From positions 90,817,305 to 90,881,304 of the forward strand of contig OZ021725.1 in assembly GCA_963978545.1 (NCBI GenBank): DNA of 64,000 bases. The letters run 5' to 3'. The position numbers and the translations under genes are program-made. Of the stretch, positions 25,011 to 35,530 are shown one piece after another. Below the pieces are notes generated by a model. That model was not told where the DNA came from. It searched no databases and saw only the letters and a program-made list of their open reading frames with translations. This DNA is from Linyphia triangularis (lineage: Eukaryota > Arthropoda > Arachnida > Araneae > Linyphiidae). The stretch's first letter is position 1, and every line of letters starts with the position of its first letter.

Positions 25011-25550
25011 TTTAAAAGTTTTTTTCTTTTCTCTTAACCTATCTTCGTCTTTCAGATGGTGTTACCCCCCCTATTTCTTATCAATTCTCTACCCCCTCCC
25101 CTTTTTATTATCTGCATTGTTTGTGAGTTCGTGATTAATTAATATATAGAAGGAAGCTCATCTTTGTAGATGTCTTTCTCTGTTCCAAAAACTGTGCAGA
25201 TGGTTTGTTCATTTTGTGTAACCACTGTTCAGATTTAACCTCGGATTTGGGCGTCTGACGTTTTTTTTTTTTACTTCTTTTAAATTTTTTTTTTTTTTAC
25301 AGTGATTTTTATTTTACCCCCATATGTAATCTGTCTAAATGGCTAGAGGGAGTTTTTATGGAGCATCTCGTATGTCGCTGCTTAATCCATACTGGGAAAC
25401 CAACGTATGTTAAATAAAAGCATTGTGCCAACTCTTTCAAATTACCAAATTTAAATTAATTTTTATTTGTATAATCACAATGAGATTTTTTCGTACAATC
25501 AGAGTTATGGCGTGGAAAAGGTCTGAGATATGTTTGTTCTGTAAAAACTT
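25011..25550. other. Intergenic DNA, nothing recognised
   Basis: Pyrimidine-rich start, then AT-rich sequence with no gene or RNA signal. Confidence 0.5.
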
Positions 25551-25740
25551 TCATTAGTTTTTGAAGAAAGTTTAATTTATTCAATTCCACTATTCTTGTT
25601 TATTTTCTTGCATTTTATCTAAAACAGCGTAATATATATTATTTAACTATAAAATTAATTATCGACTGTTCTTAAATCTGCAGAGACACAATAGGAATAA
25701 AACATTTCAAATATGTATTTTCTTTCTAAAGTTCATTGTT
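25551..25740 (+). repeat. 190-bp tandem duplication, intact copy
   Basis: Unit 1 runs from about tcattagtttttgaag to the next copy 190 bp on. The second copy is split by the solo LTR: its first half is 25741-25829 and its second half 26547-26635 (tgttcttaaatctgcagaga is shared). Confidence 0.85.
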
Positions 25741-25829
25741 TCATTCGTTTTCGAAGAAAATTTAATTTATTCAATTCCTCTATTATTTTTTATTTTCTCG
25801 CATTGAATCTAAAGCAGCTTAATATATAC
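25741..25829 (+). repeat. 190-bp duplication, second copy, left half
   Basis: Matches the start of the intact copy up to taatatata, then stops at the LTR start. Ends with target duplication ATAC (25826-25829). Confidence 0.85.
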
Positions 25830-26542
25830 TGTAACAAATTTCTGTATATTTGTAAATATTTCGTAGTATTAATTATGTAAAAAGGAAAATTTATGTACAT
25901 TTCGCATAAGGCAGTGCAAGAGTTTATCTTTACTTGGCTTTCCTGAAATGCGTCTGTTAATGCTTGAAAACGAGTTTTACAGAGATAATGCTGGAAAACG
26001 AGTTTTACAAGGATAAGGCCATTTAACATTATGGTTAATGGCAATCTCGCCAAGTTGGCGAGATAGAGCCACGTTTGCGATGGTTTAGGCGACTAATTTT
26101 AATCACCAAATTTGGTGATTTTCGACAAACTTGGCGACCATTTGGCGACACTTTCGGTCCCATATACCTGTATAGGGCTTTTCGACTGCGATCTGGAACA
26201 TTCTCAAAATTTCTATCTTTAGAAGATTCGCGAAGGATTAGCTTTCCTATATATGGCCAATAGAGCGGGTGATATACTTAGTTAGTTGTCTCTCTCAGGG
26301 ATCATTCAGAGTAGTTCCTAAAGTAAACTGTATTGCATTGTCTTTTGCGTCGATTTTAGCAGTTGTGTATCTAGTTTTTGAATACTGTTTGTGCTTCATT
26401 GTTGTGTAAAGAGTTGTATCAAGTCTATTAGAAAGGAAAGCTCTGGAGTTGTAAAAGAAACTGCGAAGAGTTATATCGGAATAAATTTTATCAAGTTTTA
26501 ATCGGCTTTGGCTTCAAGTCTTTCGAACGCATCCTCGCAACA
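25830..26542 (+). mobile_element. Solo LTR, copy 2 (713 bp), TSD ATAC
   Basis: Begins TGTAACAAATTTC and ends GCAACA (TG...CA). It is flanked by ATAC at 25826-25829 and 26543-26546. A TATA-like box (TATATATGG) lies at about 26249-26257 and AATAAA at 26480-26485. Aligns along its length with 10254-11037, including the U3 palindrome and TTGGCGA cluster. The insertion splits one copy of a 190-bp tandem duplication, so the empty site can be read from the intact copy next door. No internal retroelement sequence is present. Its ends are better kept than those of copy 1. Confidence 0.92.
26044..26064. repeat. Palindrome in U3 of solo LTR copy 2
   Basis: ATCTCGCCAA-G-TTGGCGAGAT, the counterpart of 10467-10487. 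The arms are identical and only the central base differs. Confidence 0.75.
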
Positions 26543-26546
26543 ATAC

Positions 26547-26635
26547 AGTTGAACAACAAAATTAATCATCGAGTGTTCTTAAATCTGCAGAGACACACTT
26601 GGAATAAAATATTTCTAACATGTATTTTCTTGCTG
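26547..26635 (+). repeat. 190-bp duplication, second copy, right half
   Basis: Resumes the duplicated host sequence after the LTR (aaaattaatcatcgagtgtt against aaaattaattatcgactgtt in the intact copy). Confidence 0.8.
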
Positions 26636-26813
26636 TTTTCTTCAATATTTTATTTATGAAATTTCAATATAAAACTTAGGCTCATCACTCACTGACTGAT
26701 TGACACTGTAATGCTATAAGATGGCGCTTCCATTAAGTTTAACCAGCTGTGAGTAACATGATCCACATTCGAGATAGAGCGTTCGTGTTTGGAAGGGTTC
26801 TTTACAAGTTTAG

Positions 26814-27012
26814 GTTGTAAGTCAAGTGAAGTTATGTATTGAATCGAATTCACAGCAACTAAGATTAAGGTTTGTTCCGACCTAAAGTTGCAAGTCAAGT
26901 GAAGGCGTATATCGAATCGAATCCACAGTAAGGAAGATTAGGTTTTATTACATTCAAGAGCTGCAAGTCAAGTGAATATGTATATTGATTAGAATCTACA
27001 GTAAAGATTATT
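26814..27012 (+). repeat. Minisatellite, 73-bp period, nearly three copies
   Basis: Unit starts at 26814, 26887 and 26960 (gttgcaagtcaagtgaa). Each continues with gta.at.gaatcgaat.cacag and aagatta. The last copy is partial and most diverged. Confidence 0.88.
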
Positions 27013-28405
27013 GAATCAATTCATGTGCAGTTTTTAATTAATATTTCATGCATATAAAATTAAAGTGTTTGTTATATTAATTATTTTTTCAATGGTCGTC
27101 TTAGGCATCTTGCAACTTCTAGTAGTATCATAATAATATTGTAAGCATAAGATAAAAGTTCTTTAACTTTTATAGGAGTGAAATAAAATAGTGCTTTAAG
27201 GAAATGGTAATTGTAAATTACCATTAATCACACATTAACTACTTTTAAAAAAAGAGAGAAAAATTATGTTATTTTTTTAAGACTCCAAGCCGGAGTCGCT
27301 AAAATATGGTATTATAAAAGTATATAAAATCTCTTAAAAGCACTTCTGTGTGTTTATGCCCCCTCAAAAAACTCGTTTCATCCATCACGACAAATCCCTT
27401 GCAATCAGATAAACTAACATCCCAATAAATCAAAAATACACGCAATATCGCACCCCCTTTTCCTCTTAATCCCGTCTATGCATTGTCACACTGATGAATG
27501 GAGGACACCCTACAAGGTCTAATGCGAAGGCTTCCATAGAAAGTGAACAGTGCCATAACAGTTATTTAGCCGGGGCCATTGCCTCTTTCTCTCTTGCAGT
27601 GAACACGGAGATGAGAGGGATGCGGATGGTGACCTCTTTCTTTCCGAACTGAGGATGAGGAGAATGGCCACTGCATAAGTACTTGATGCATGGCTGGTTA
27701 GGGTAGCCAAGGAGCTTTCTCTTAGGCTCCCCTTTTTTGGTAAAGGGGGTATTTTGCGACTTATTTTATGGACTGATAATTTTTTTTATAGTGATATAAA
27801 CGTAAGATGAATGCCGTATTGTTATAGGTGGTATATTGCCGTTTAAACTAAAAAGGAAGTATCTCCATAATTTCTATTTATGAAATAATGTAGGTTTTTG
27901 TAAGTAGATAATCTATTAGTAACGTAGATTTTTGTAATGGATATAAGATAACAGTGTTTATATGAGTGATCTTATGTCATTATAGCTTTTTAGGTATCTT
28001 AAGTAATGATATATAGGGCGAGGTAAAGGAAAAAGTATAATAGAATAGGAGATACTGCTTTCGTGCTTAGGGTTTACGTATGAATATTAAAGTGTAAATA
28101 GTGCATAATTAAATATCATTTGAATACACTCACTAGGCTTTAAAATATAAATGCAATGAATTGAAGCCAATTTGAAAAATTAGATTCAGTTTATTGTATT
28201 TATATTTTTTCAGTAACTCATTCCGGTACTTTATTTTAACTTTAGCACTATAATTTTTTTTTAAATTTTAACACTTGTTTAAAATTATAGTTAGGATATT
28301 ACATTTTGACTCTCTATTAGATAACTATATGTATTGTGTATTATCATCTGATTATTTCCTGTTCTATTTGCACAAGTTGTTGCGCTTTCTTAGTCTGTAG
28401 TAGGG
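27013..28405. other. Intergenic DNA, no gene recognised
   Basis: About 27340-27720 is less AT-rich. The minus frame at 27519-27710 has no recognisable domain. The rest is AT-rich. Confidence 0.45.
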
Positions 28406-28406
28406 C

Positions 28407-28446
28407 ATAATAATAATAATAAAAATAATAATAATAATAATAAAAA
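28407..28446 (+). repeat. Imperfect (AAT)n microsatellite
   Basis: ataataataataataaaaat and further ATA units. Confidence 0.9.
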
Positions 28447-29490
28447 ATCAAATTTGATCGGTTTTCAAGAAATTTGATACTATAAATCGAAATTAATCAT
28501 TAGTAATGACTATTGTTTTCAATTTATGTAAAATTGTGAAGTCGTAATGCAAAAGTTGTAGTTTAAAATTTAATTAATATCTACATTATAACTTTCAATA
28601 TAAGCTACAAAATAACAATCCTTTTGCAGAGTTTAATCGAGATAAGTGTGAGCAAAAGTATTTACGCTACGTGCTACTCTACTTGATGTTAAAGATATTC
28701 CTAACTTCCTTTATTCAATGTTCTCTTATTTCATATGTAAATTATGAATGAGTAGGAATTTATTTATAACACACTAATGACTTAAACAAAAATCCACTTT
28801 CCTGTTTAATATTTATAATATTCACTCTCAAATTACAAACACCACATTTAGAAAGCATCAAAATGATTCCAAACACTCCCGTCAAAGAGTCAGCAATAAC
28901 AAAATACCATTTAATAAAAACCCACAATCATAAAACTAAATCCACCCTCGCAAAACAAAACACAGCACCGACCCCCTTTTCCGAACGAAATAAATACCAT
29001 CATGGCCAGCCATCATTCCCCTGCCCAGCCTTATGTCCAGAAAACTAAATAAAGTGGACAATCCCTCAGTGGCGACAGAAAACGTCTTTTCTCTTCCTTC
29101 TTCCTTACGCCACTTGTTTCAGTCTGCCACTTAATCTCAGTCCCCCCCCCTCCACCCCCCCCTACATACAGTGCCTAGAAGGGACTAGTGGAGTGAGGGG
29201 GGGGGGGGGGGAGGCAAAAAAATGGTGCAACTTATTGGGGAAGCGGAGCAAATAATTTAGAGTTATGGTGTTGGCCATCGCGAGTTATGAAGTCCACCGA
29301 CATAAAGAATCGCTTAGGACGAAAGTGTCGATTCGTGAAGTCGGATGGATGGACCGAGGTGGGGGGGGGGGAGAGAATTCGATTTCAAGCATCCCCCTCA
29401 CCAAATAGATATAGAGCATAAAGTGGATGAACCGTGATATGGAATGTTGTGATGTGATTGTGAGGATGTTTTTATTATCTGGTTCAGAGG
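28447..29490. other. Intergenic DNA with facing C- and G-runs
   Basis: A C-rich tract (29142-29162) and a G15 run (29197-29211) lie 35 bases apart and could pair or form quadruplex structures. About 28980-29340 is less AT-rich. No gene is supported. Confidence 0.5.
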
Positions 29491-29492
29491 GA

Positions 29493-29734
29493 GTTCATAA
29501 TTAAAGTTCAATTTTCAAAAAACAGTTTAAAAACAGTGGTTAGAATGACTTGAAATTTGATCTGTATATACTCGAAGAAGGGGGAAACAGTATGGTATAA
29601 GAAGAAAAAAAAAGACGTCTAACTATTTTTTGTTTTGCCATACCACTGCCTTTTGAAAGTCCGAATTTGGTCGAATAAAAATGGTCCTGCATTTTGAAAT
29701 CTTGTTTTTTAAAAATTGAACTTTAGTTATAATC
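29493..29734. mobile_element. Foldback/MITE-like element, copy A
   Basis: The left arm starts gttcataattaaagttcaat. The reverse complement of the right end reads gattataactaaagttcaat, and arm similarity continues for over 80 bp, including aaaaaacag, atgac and cagt.gtatgg. There is no coding capacity. It is followed after eight bases by a diverged second copy. Confidence 0.75.
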
Positions 29735-29742
29735 CCCCGAGT

Positions 29743-30007
29743 GTTTATAATTGAAGTTTAATATTCAAAACCTGTAAAAAAAAATAAAAAATACTCGCTT
29801 GAATGACCTAAAATTTGACCTGAATATACGCGAAGGGAGTGTGTGTGGGGGGGGGGGGACTTTATGGCATAAAAAAATAGTTAGAAGTAGTTTTTTTCTT
29901 GTGCCATACTGTTTCCTTTTTTGTGAGTATATAAATAACAAATTTCAGGTCATTTTGGTCAGTGTTTTTTTTACAGCTTTTTAACAGTTAAAACTTTAAC
30001 TATAAAC
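29743..30007. mobile_element. Foldback/MITE-like element, copy B
   Basis: The left arm starts gtttataattgaagtttaa; the reverse complement of the right end is gtttatagttaaagttttaa. Both arms then share ctgtaaaaaaaa, aatgacct.aaattt and atatac. Each arm is about 90-110 bp around a short centre with a G11 run and tatggca. Same family and orientation as copy A. Confidence 0.78.
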
Positions 30008-32870
30008 AAATTATACATCGAGTCGGATGAAAATGGTACAGGAGTAATTAACGAAAGTCATATTTTTAGGTTATAGCATCTGTGAAATGTATCTGTGTTT
30101 AATTATCATTTATGTCATTAAGGTATACATATACAATTGGGATGCTTTTCTTTAATTTTTATGCCATAATTACAAACTTTTTGGCAGTATATCAGAATTA
30201 AAAATGATGCATTTATATATATAAACTTTTTTTCATTAATTTTTTAATTAGTTAATTGCAATTAAAATGACTAATTAGGACGTTATTAGAACGGACATAA
30301 ATAAACTCGTAATTAGCTTAGAGGTATGATTTTTATTGTAAATAAAAGATATTATATTGACGCATGTTTCCATAAAGAATTGTGTATTTGTCTTCAATAT
30401 TTATTGAATTATAAGTTTTTAAATAAAAAGTTTTAAAAAATTCATACTTTTTAACAAAAAAATTAAGATTAAAATATGCATAAAAAATTTGTTTATAACA
30501 ATATATATTAAATTGTAGTTGGAAACACATTTACAACTATTTTCTACCAAACAAAATTATAATTTTGTAAATCCGACCATTTATAATGAAGTTATGACCG
30601 TTGGCGTAAAGTCATATAACACCAAAATGTCATTCTTCAGAAAACACGTTTATAGTTAACAACACTTATTAATGTAATACAAAACCCACTGTAATTTAAA
30701 ATGTAATTTGAGTCTTATTTGACCTTAAGCTTTTTTCAAACTTTAGTTTGATCTTTGTAATATCGACGTCAATGATTGCTTCATTCCCGTATATTAGAAA
30801 TATAAATTTTTCAGAGAGTTAAGTTCAAACGTAAGAGAAATATTTACTTCGGTGTATGAAAACTGAATATTTAAAAAACCAAATGCTTTTTTTGTCGTAT
30901 TAATTTGACTTCAGTTGATGGGTACATATGTGTCCCATTTTAATAGGTATTATGCCAACGTATAAAAGTATATATTTTTTTCAAGTAGGTATTTAAAAAA
31001 AATCACCAATTTTAATTATCTCTAAGTTGATAGGATTGATAATTTTTCCTACAAAGTCACAGTGGAGTATCATTCGTTTTCATAAATTAGTGTTTACATA
31101 AAGGTCCAATATTATTTATCAATGGTATTTTTGAAAATAATGTTAATGGTGGGTGCAAAACACATTTACAAGGAAAAAAAAAATATGCATGCAAAAATCT
31201 TCCACTTGTAATTTGTATGAAGATATTAGAATTTTAATTAATTCTCTAACAGTCCAATCTATTTTAATTATTTTCTATAATAATACTTGAACTCAGTACG
31301 TGAAACATAGTAGGTTGACAACCACTAGATAAAAGATTAGAAACTTCTTTATATAATAATAATTAATAATAATAATGATAATAATAATTCATCCATTCTT
31401 ATACTGATAGAATTATTTGGTGCTTTAAAGAATGTGTTGATGTATATTTACAAACCAACTTGGGTTTATATTTAAAAAATCAAAAAATAAGTTTTGTTTT
31501 TAGTGTGAACCTCGTTTTAAGCACACTTTTAAAAAGACTTAATAACTATCACTATCGATATTTTAGGTATAAATTCAGCATTTTTTTTTTTTAAACTATG
31601 TCTGTCGAAGATCATAGAAAATCTGTAGCTTATTATTAGGTCTGGATACTTTTATTTATTTTTAAATTGAAGATCAGAAATATTGCATCAAAACAAACCA
31701 ACTGACACTTAATAACATTTTGAAGAATTACAAAGGACAAAAATACTATTTGTTTCATTTTTTCTAAACGACTCTTAATTTTCCATATTCTTCTTCCACA
31801 GACTCTTAAGTTCGCACGCAAAATAAAAATGAAAAATGATTATCCGATGAATTAAGCATAAAACCTTAGTTTTTATGCCACAACTTTCCACCCTTCCCCT
31901 CCACATTCCATATCGATATTAAGCCCTAAGAATCGATAGAAGTGCTCCTTTTCGTGTCTAGGCGTTATTAATAAACTGGAGACACGCAGAAGAAACTAAA
32001 TGGGAGAACCACATACATTTCTATATGTCTGTTTCTCCAAAAGACTCCAAAGCTTACAGACAAATGAGGTGGGTCACTCATAACTTTCTATTCTCCCCCC
32101 TTGTTTGACGCAGCTGCAAACTGAATTAAAAAAGTTACTCTTGGTAAGTTTCCGGATTTTTGATTAAAAAATGATATACATCCTAATGAAAGGAATTAAC
32201 TTATTATTTTTATGTATTTGAAGAGATGGCTTTAAAAGTTTTTGATAACAAAACTAATCTATCTTTTGGGTGTGGTTGTGCAAGTGTAATGTGGAAATAC
32301 CTAATCCAGTTTTTCTTATAATTAGAAGAATCTACTTTACTTGAATATAATTTAATAAGATAATAAAAAAATGAGGAAATTTAAGCTGAAAATGTTTGAA
32401 GTTTGTTTTAATAAGTTAAAATTCATTCTGAGAGTTTCAAAAATAAAAGACTTCGATACTTTTCAATTAATCAAATCCTAAATTTTATAAATATAAAATA
32501 TAATTATATTTTCTTATTTTTAATACAATAAAATTATAAACCTTAAGTTAAGCCAGTCCTTCAACTGCTGTTATAGATTTATACTAAGAATCACGATCAA
32601 ATAACCTCAAAGAAATAGGAATCGACAATATACTTGATCCTTAATGTAGTTTTAAAACATAATAAAATTTAACATAATACAATTGAAATATTAATTAATA
32701 ATTAGAAATGCATACAATTCTATTTGTTATGAATGGTTGTGAAAAAGTTGATTAACAACTTTATTCACATTAGAATTACATTTAAGGGAATATTTATTCA
32801 GTATGCAACCGGAATTATTTAAAAATATTTTAATTTGTTACCTATTTGGATAGAATTAGGTCTTCATTGA
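30008..32870. other. AT-rich intergenic DNA, no gene recognised
   Basis: Very AT-rich throughout, with an (AATAAT)-like stretch near 31350-31390. No frame, RNA or repeat unit is supported. Confidence 0.55.
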
Positions 32871-32879
32871 AAAAAATGT

Positions 32880-33370
32880 CAATGACATCACATATTAATC
32901 ACTTGTGGTAGTCCTCATCGAGGCAATCTTCCCGTGACGTAATTTGAAGGGAAAAGGAAGTACTAGGTTACCATCACTTTTATCAATCAGCCTTGGTTTT
33001 CCTACCACCTCATTTTTGCACATTCAATATAGAGTGTGAGAGAAAAAAGAATTAAAAAATGGGATGAATGAATGCGATAGGGAAAAGTGAAAAGCTTTAC
33101 TTAATTCTCGATTTAATTAAGAGAAGAGAATCGTAGAGGAGCCGGAGAGAGAGAGAAAAAATATGGATAGGATATTATAAAACAAATACTTTCCATTGCG
33201 TAATGAAAAATACTTTGAGGGTTCCGGGGTGGTCTTTTAATGAAATCCTCGGAATCGGTGGTGATATTCCACTCTCTGCGAATCTTTCCGATGGGCTTTA
33301 ATGATCGTCCATTGATAATAATAGTGTGATGTGCGAAGTTTGGGAGAGAGTTTTTAAGATATGGATTCAT
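32880..33370. promoter_or_regulatory. Candidate regulatory patch
   Basis: A repeat-poor stretch that is less AT-rich, with TGACGTAA (ATF/C-EBP-like, about 32934) and nearby CG-containing words. The minus frame 33113-33370 shows no domain. A regulatory role is inference only. Confidence 0.2.
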
Positions 33371-34154
33371 AAATTCAATGGGAGAGGGGGATGAGAAATT
33401 AAAAAAAAAATGATATTTTGAATAATAAAAATGACCACGAAGGGTTGGAAATTATGAGTGAATTGTTGAGTTATTGAGGGATTTTGTCGAATTGTGGAAT
33501 TTATTAGTTTTTTTTTGCTTTATTTGAAGTGTAGTTTTGTCGAAGATTAATTGCTTTTAATTAATTTACTTTATGAAAATAGTGTGCATAAATATTTTTT
33601 AATATTTATTGAAGTATTTGTTTATTATTTATTTTATGGGATAATTTGGTATTATGATAGATAGAAAATACGTATGCACTACGAGGGATAGATTTGGAGA
33701 AAAGTTAGTAATTAAAAGAACATATAATCTGAAATCACTCTGTTTAAATGCCAGAATCTCGTTTTAAGTATTGTATGATATTTGTTTTATTTTATTTTTT
33801 CCAAATGAACACAATTTAACACAACACAACTTTCTTCATGTCCTAGGTGTCATTGTTTAGGTATTCATGTTTATAGACATTAATTTAAGAACTCATCACA
33901 TTATTAATGTGGTTGATCAATTCAAAAGTTTTGGCCTGAGCTAAAATTTTGGCTATCGATACATGAAAAACTTAACTGAATATTTTCTAATACAGAAGAT
34001 ATTGATAAAAATTTTGACAAAAATAAATAGCTTAGTAAATTGACCAAATGAAAGTACCTAAAATATTTTGATTATTTTCAGCAATACATGACATAATATT
34101 CGAGTATTTAAAGGTTGAGAATATTTTGTTGAATATTATTCGTATAACTCCATT
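33371..34154. other. AT-rich intergenic DNA, nothing recognised
   Basis: No structure seen. Confidence 0.5.
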
Positions 34155-34413
34155 GCAAAACATTTATATATGCAATACAGTTATGATTAATACAGATTTT
34201 ATATTATAGTTTTTTTTTTATGATAGTTTCAAGGTGGTTATCAAAATAATGGAAACTCCCTAGATTTATAAGGAATCCTTTATATATGCAAAACATTTAT
34301 ATATGCAATAGAGTTATAATTAATACAGATTTTATATTATAATTTTTTTTAGGGTAGTTTCAAGTGGTTATCAAAATAATGGAAACTCCCTAGATTTATA
34401 AGGAATCCTTTAC
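34155..34413 (+). repeat. 133-bp tandem duplication carrying a Tc1-like end
   Basis: Unit 1 starts at 34155 and unit 2 at 34288 (gcaaaacatttatatatgca). Each unit contains the element terminus tggttatcaaaataatggaa followed by actccctagatttataagga, so flanking DNA and transposon end were duplicated together. Confidence 0.9.
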
Positions 34414-34910
34414 TAATATGGCGTAGGACCGCCTTTGGCATTTAAATTATTATATTACATTTCTTTTTAGACATTACAATCCGCTTCAAAACCTGTCAGT
34501 CTCTTTCACTCATCTTCTCCTTCCGTCTACTATTTTGCTTTGACGAACTTGTCTTGCCACTATGTGTATACTCTGTCATAACTATAGACACCGTACTTCT
34601 AGAAATGCTTAAAAGATGGGATGCTTCAGTTACAGTTTCTTCAGTTAGTCGGGCTCCTTCAATTTGGGCCTTCTTGAAATTCTGTGAGTTCTGACATTTC
34701 ACGCTTTTGAAAAAAATCCAAAACATATACAACTTCACTAAAGCTATCTCTTACGTACCGTGATATATATTTACTAGGATATTAAGACTTACTATACTTA
34801 CTAGAATACTTATACTTACTACTTACTAGGATTATATTTTAATGCTTACGAAGTGCATTATTAAATGTCGCTTTTATTTACAGGTTTTTTCATTATTTTG
34901 ATAGCCTATT
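34356..34910 (-). mobile_element. Internally deleted Tc1-like transposon
   Basis: The left end ggttatcaaaataatgg (34366-34382) matches the reverse complement of the right end (ggctatcaaaataatga, 34890-34906). A minus-strand frame encodes a Tc1-type DNA-binding domain remnant, and the catalytic part is missing. The short length (about 0.55 kb against 1.3-1.7 kb for intact relatives) fits an internal deletion. TA target sites are expected, but I could not fix them because the left end is duplicated and AT-rich. Confidence 0.8.
34442..34738 (-). pseudogene. Tc1/mariner-type transposase fragment (helix-turn-helix part)
   Basis: The translated minus strand from 34738 contains the run GARLTEETVTEASHLLSISR and then STVSIVMTEYTHSGKTSS, the helix-turn-helix and linker pattern of Tc1-like transposases. 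After MSERD comes TGA (34498-34496), where the family usually has an Arg codon. This looks like a CGA-to-TGA change, because the next codons (QVLKRIV) continue the family pattern. About 17 codons later the frame ends at TAA, and everything carrying the DDE/D catalytic residues is gone. It is therefore both truncated and interrupted. The N-terminal 20 or so residues before the domain are not typical and the true start is unclear. Confidence 0.85.
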
Positions 34911-35100
34911 GTATACTAACTTAGCAAAAATATTATTTTTCCAAAGAAACAATTGCAAATATTCATAATTTAGATTGAATAGTTTCTTCTTTGCTTAAAA
35001 GGACAATAAATAATAACCATACATTAAAAAAAAAAAAAAAAAATGGCAGATATTTCTAAATGGTAATTTCTCCTCAAAACAAAAACTCACTATATTAACT
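34911..35100. other. AT-rich intergenic DNA, nothing recognised
   Basis: Contains a poly-A run near 35026-35043. Confidence 0.5.
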
Positions 35101-35530
35101 CTGATAGCTGAAACTAACAGTACAATGACGAGTTGCAATGAAAGTGGATACTGCTGTCACAATCGATATGCCCATTCAATAATTCTTGATAACAATATCG
35201 CATTATCGCCATCGATATCATCATCTGTCACAAGTCTCTTATCTCCGCGAAGGGCAGAAAACTACCACCATCTGTTAATTTGTCGCCATTGTATTGCTAT
35301 ATTATTGATTCATTTGAACCCTTTTGTAATGGCTGTGTCTCAGTTCAAATGCGGGAGGCTATTTTTCAATGCATTATTGCTCGGAGAACAATTGGGTGGA
35401 AGACATACTCCTATATCTAGTACTATTGACGATATTTAAAATTAATGATGCCCCGATGCTATTGAACGATTTCTAGAAGTTTTCATCGCATATTTTTACA
35501 ATTTGATGGTGAAATTGATTAATCGAATCT
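35101..35530. promoter_or_regulatory. Candidate cis-regulatory module rich in SOX- and GATA-like words
   Basis: Within about 430 bp there are many ACAAT/ATTGT-type words (cacaatcg, aacaatat, ccattgta, acaattgg), GATA-type words (tgataaca, cttatctc), ATCGAT and TAAT cores. The patch has no simple repeats and is less AT-rich than its flanks. The 104-aa plus frame (35125-35439) shows no domain and no Kozak or splice support. Enhancer function is inference. Confidence 0.3.
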
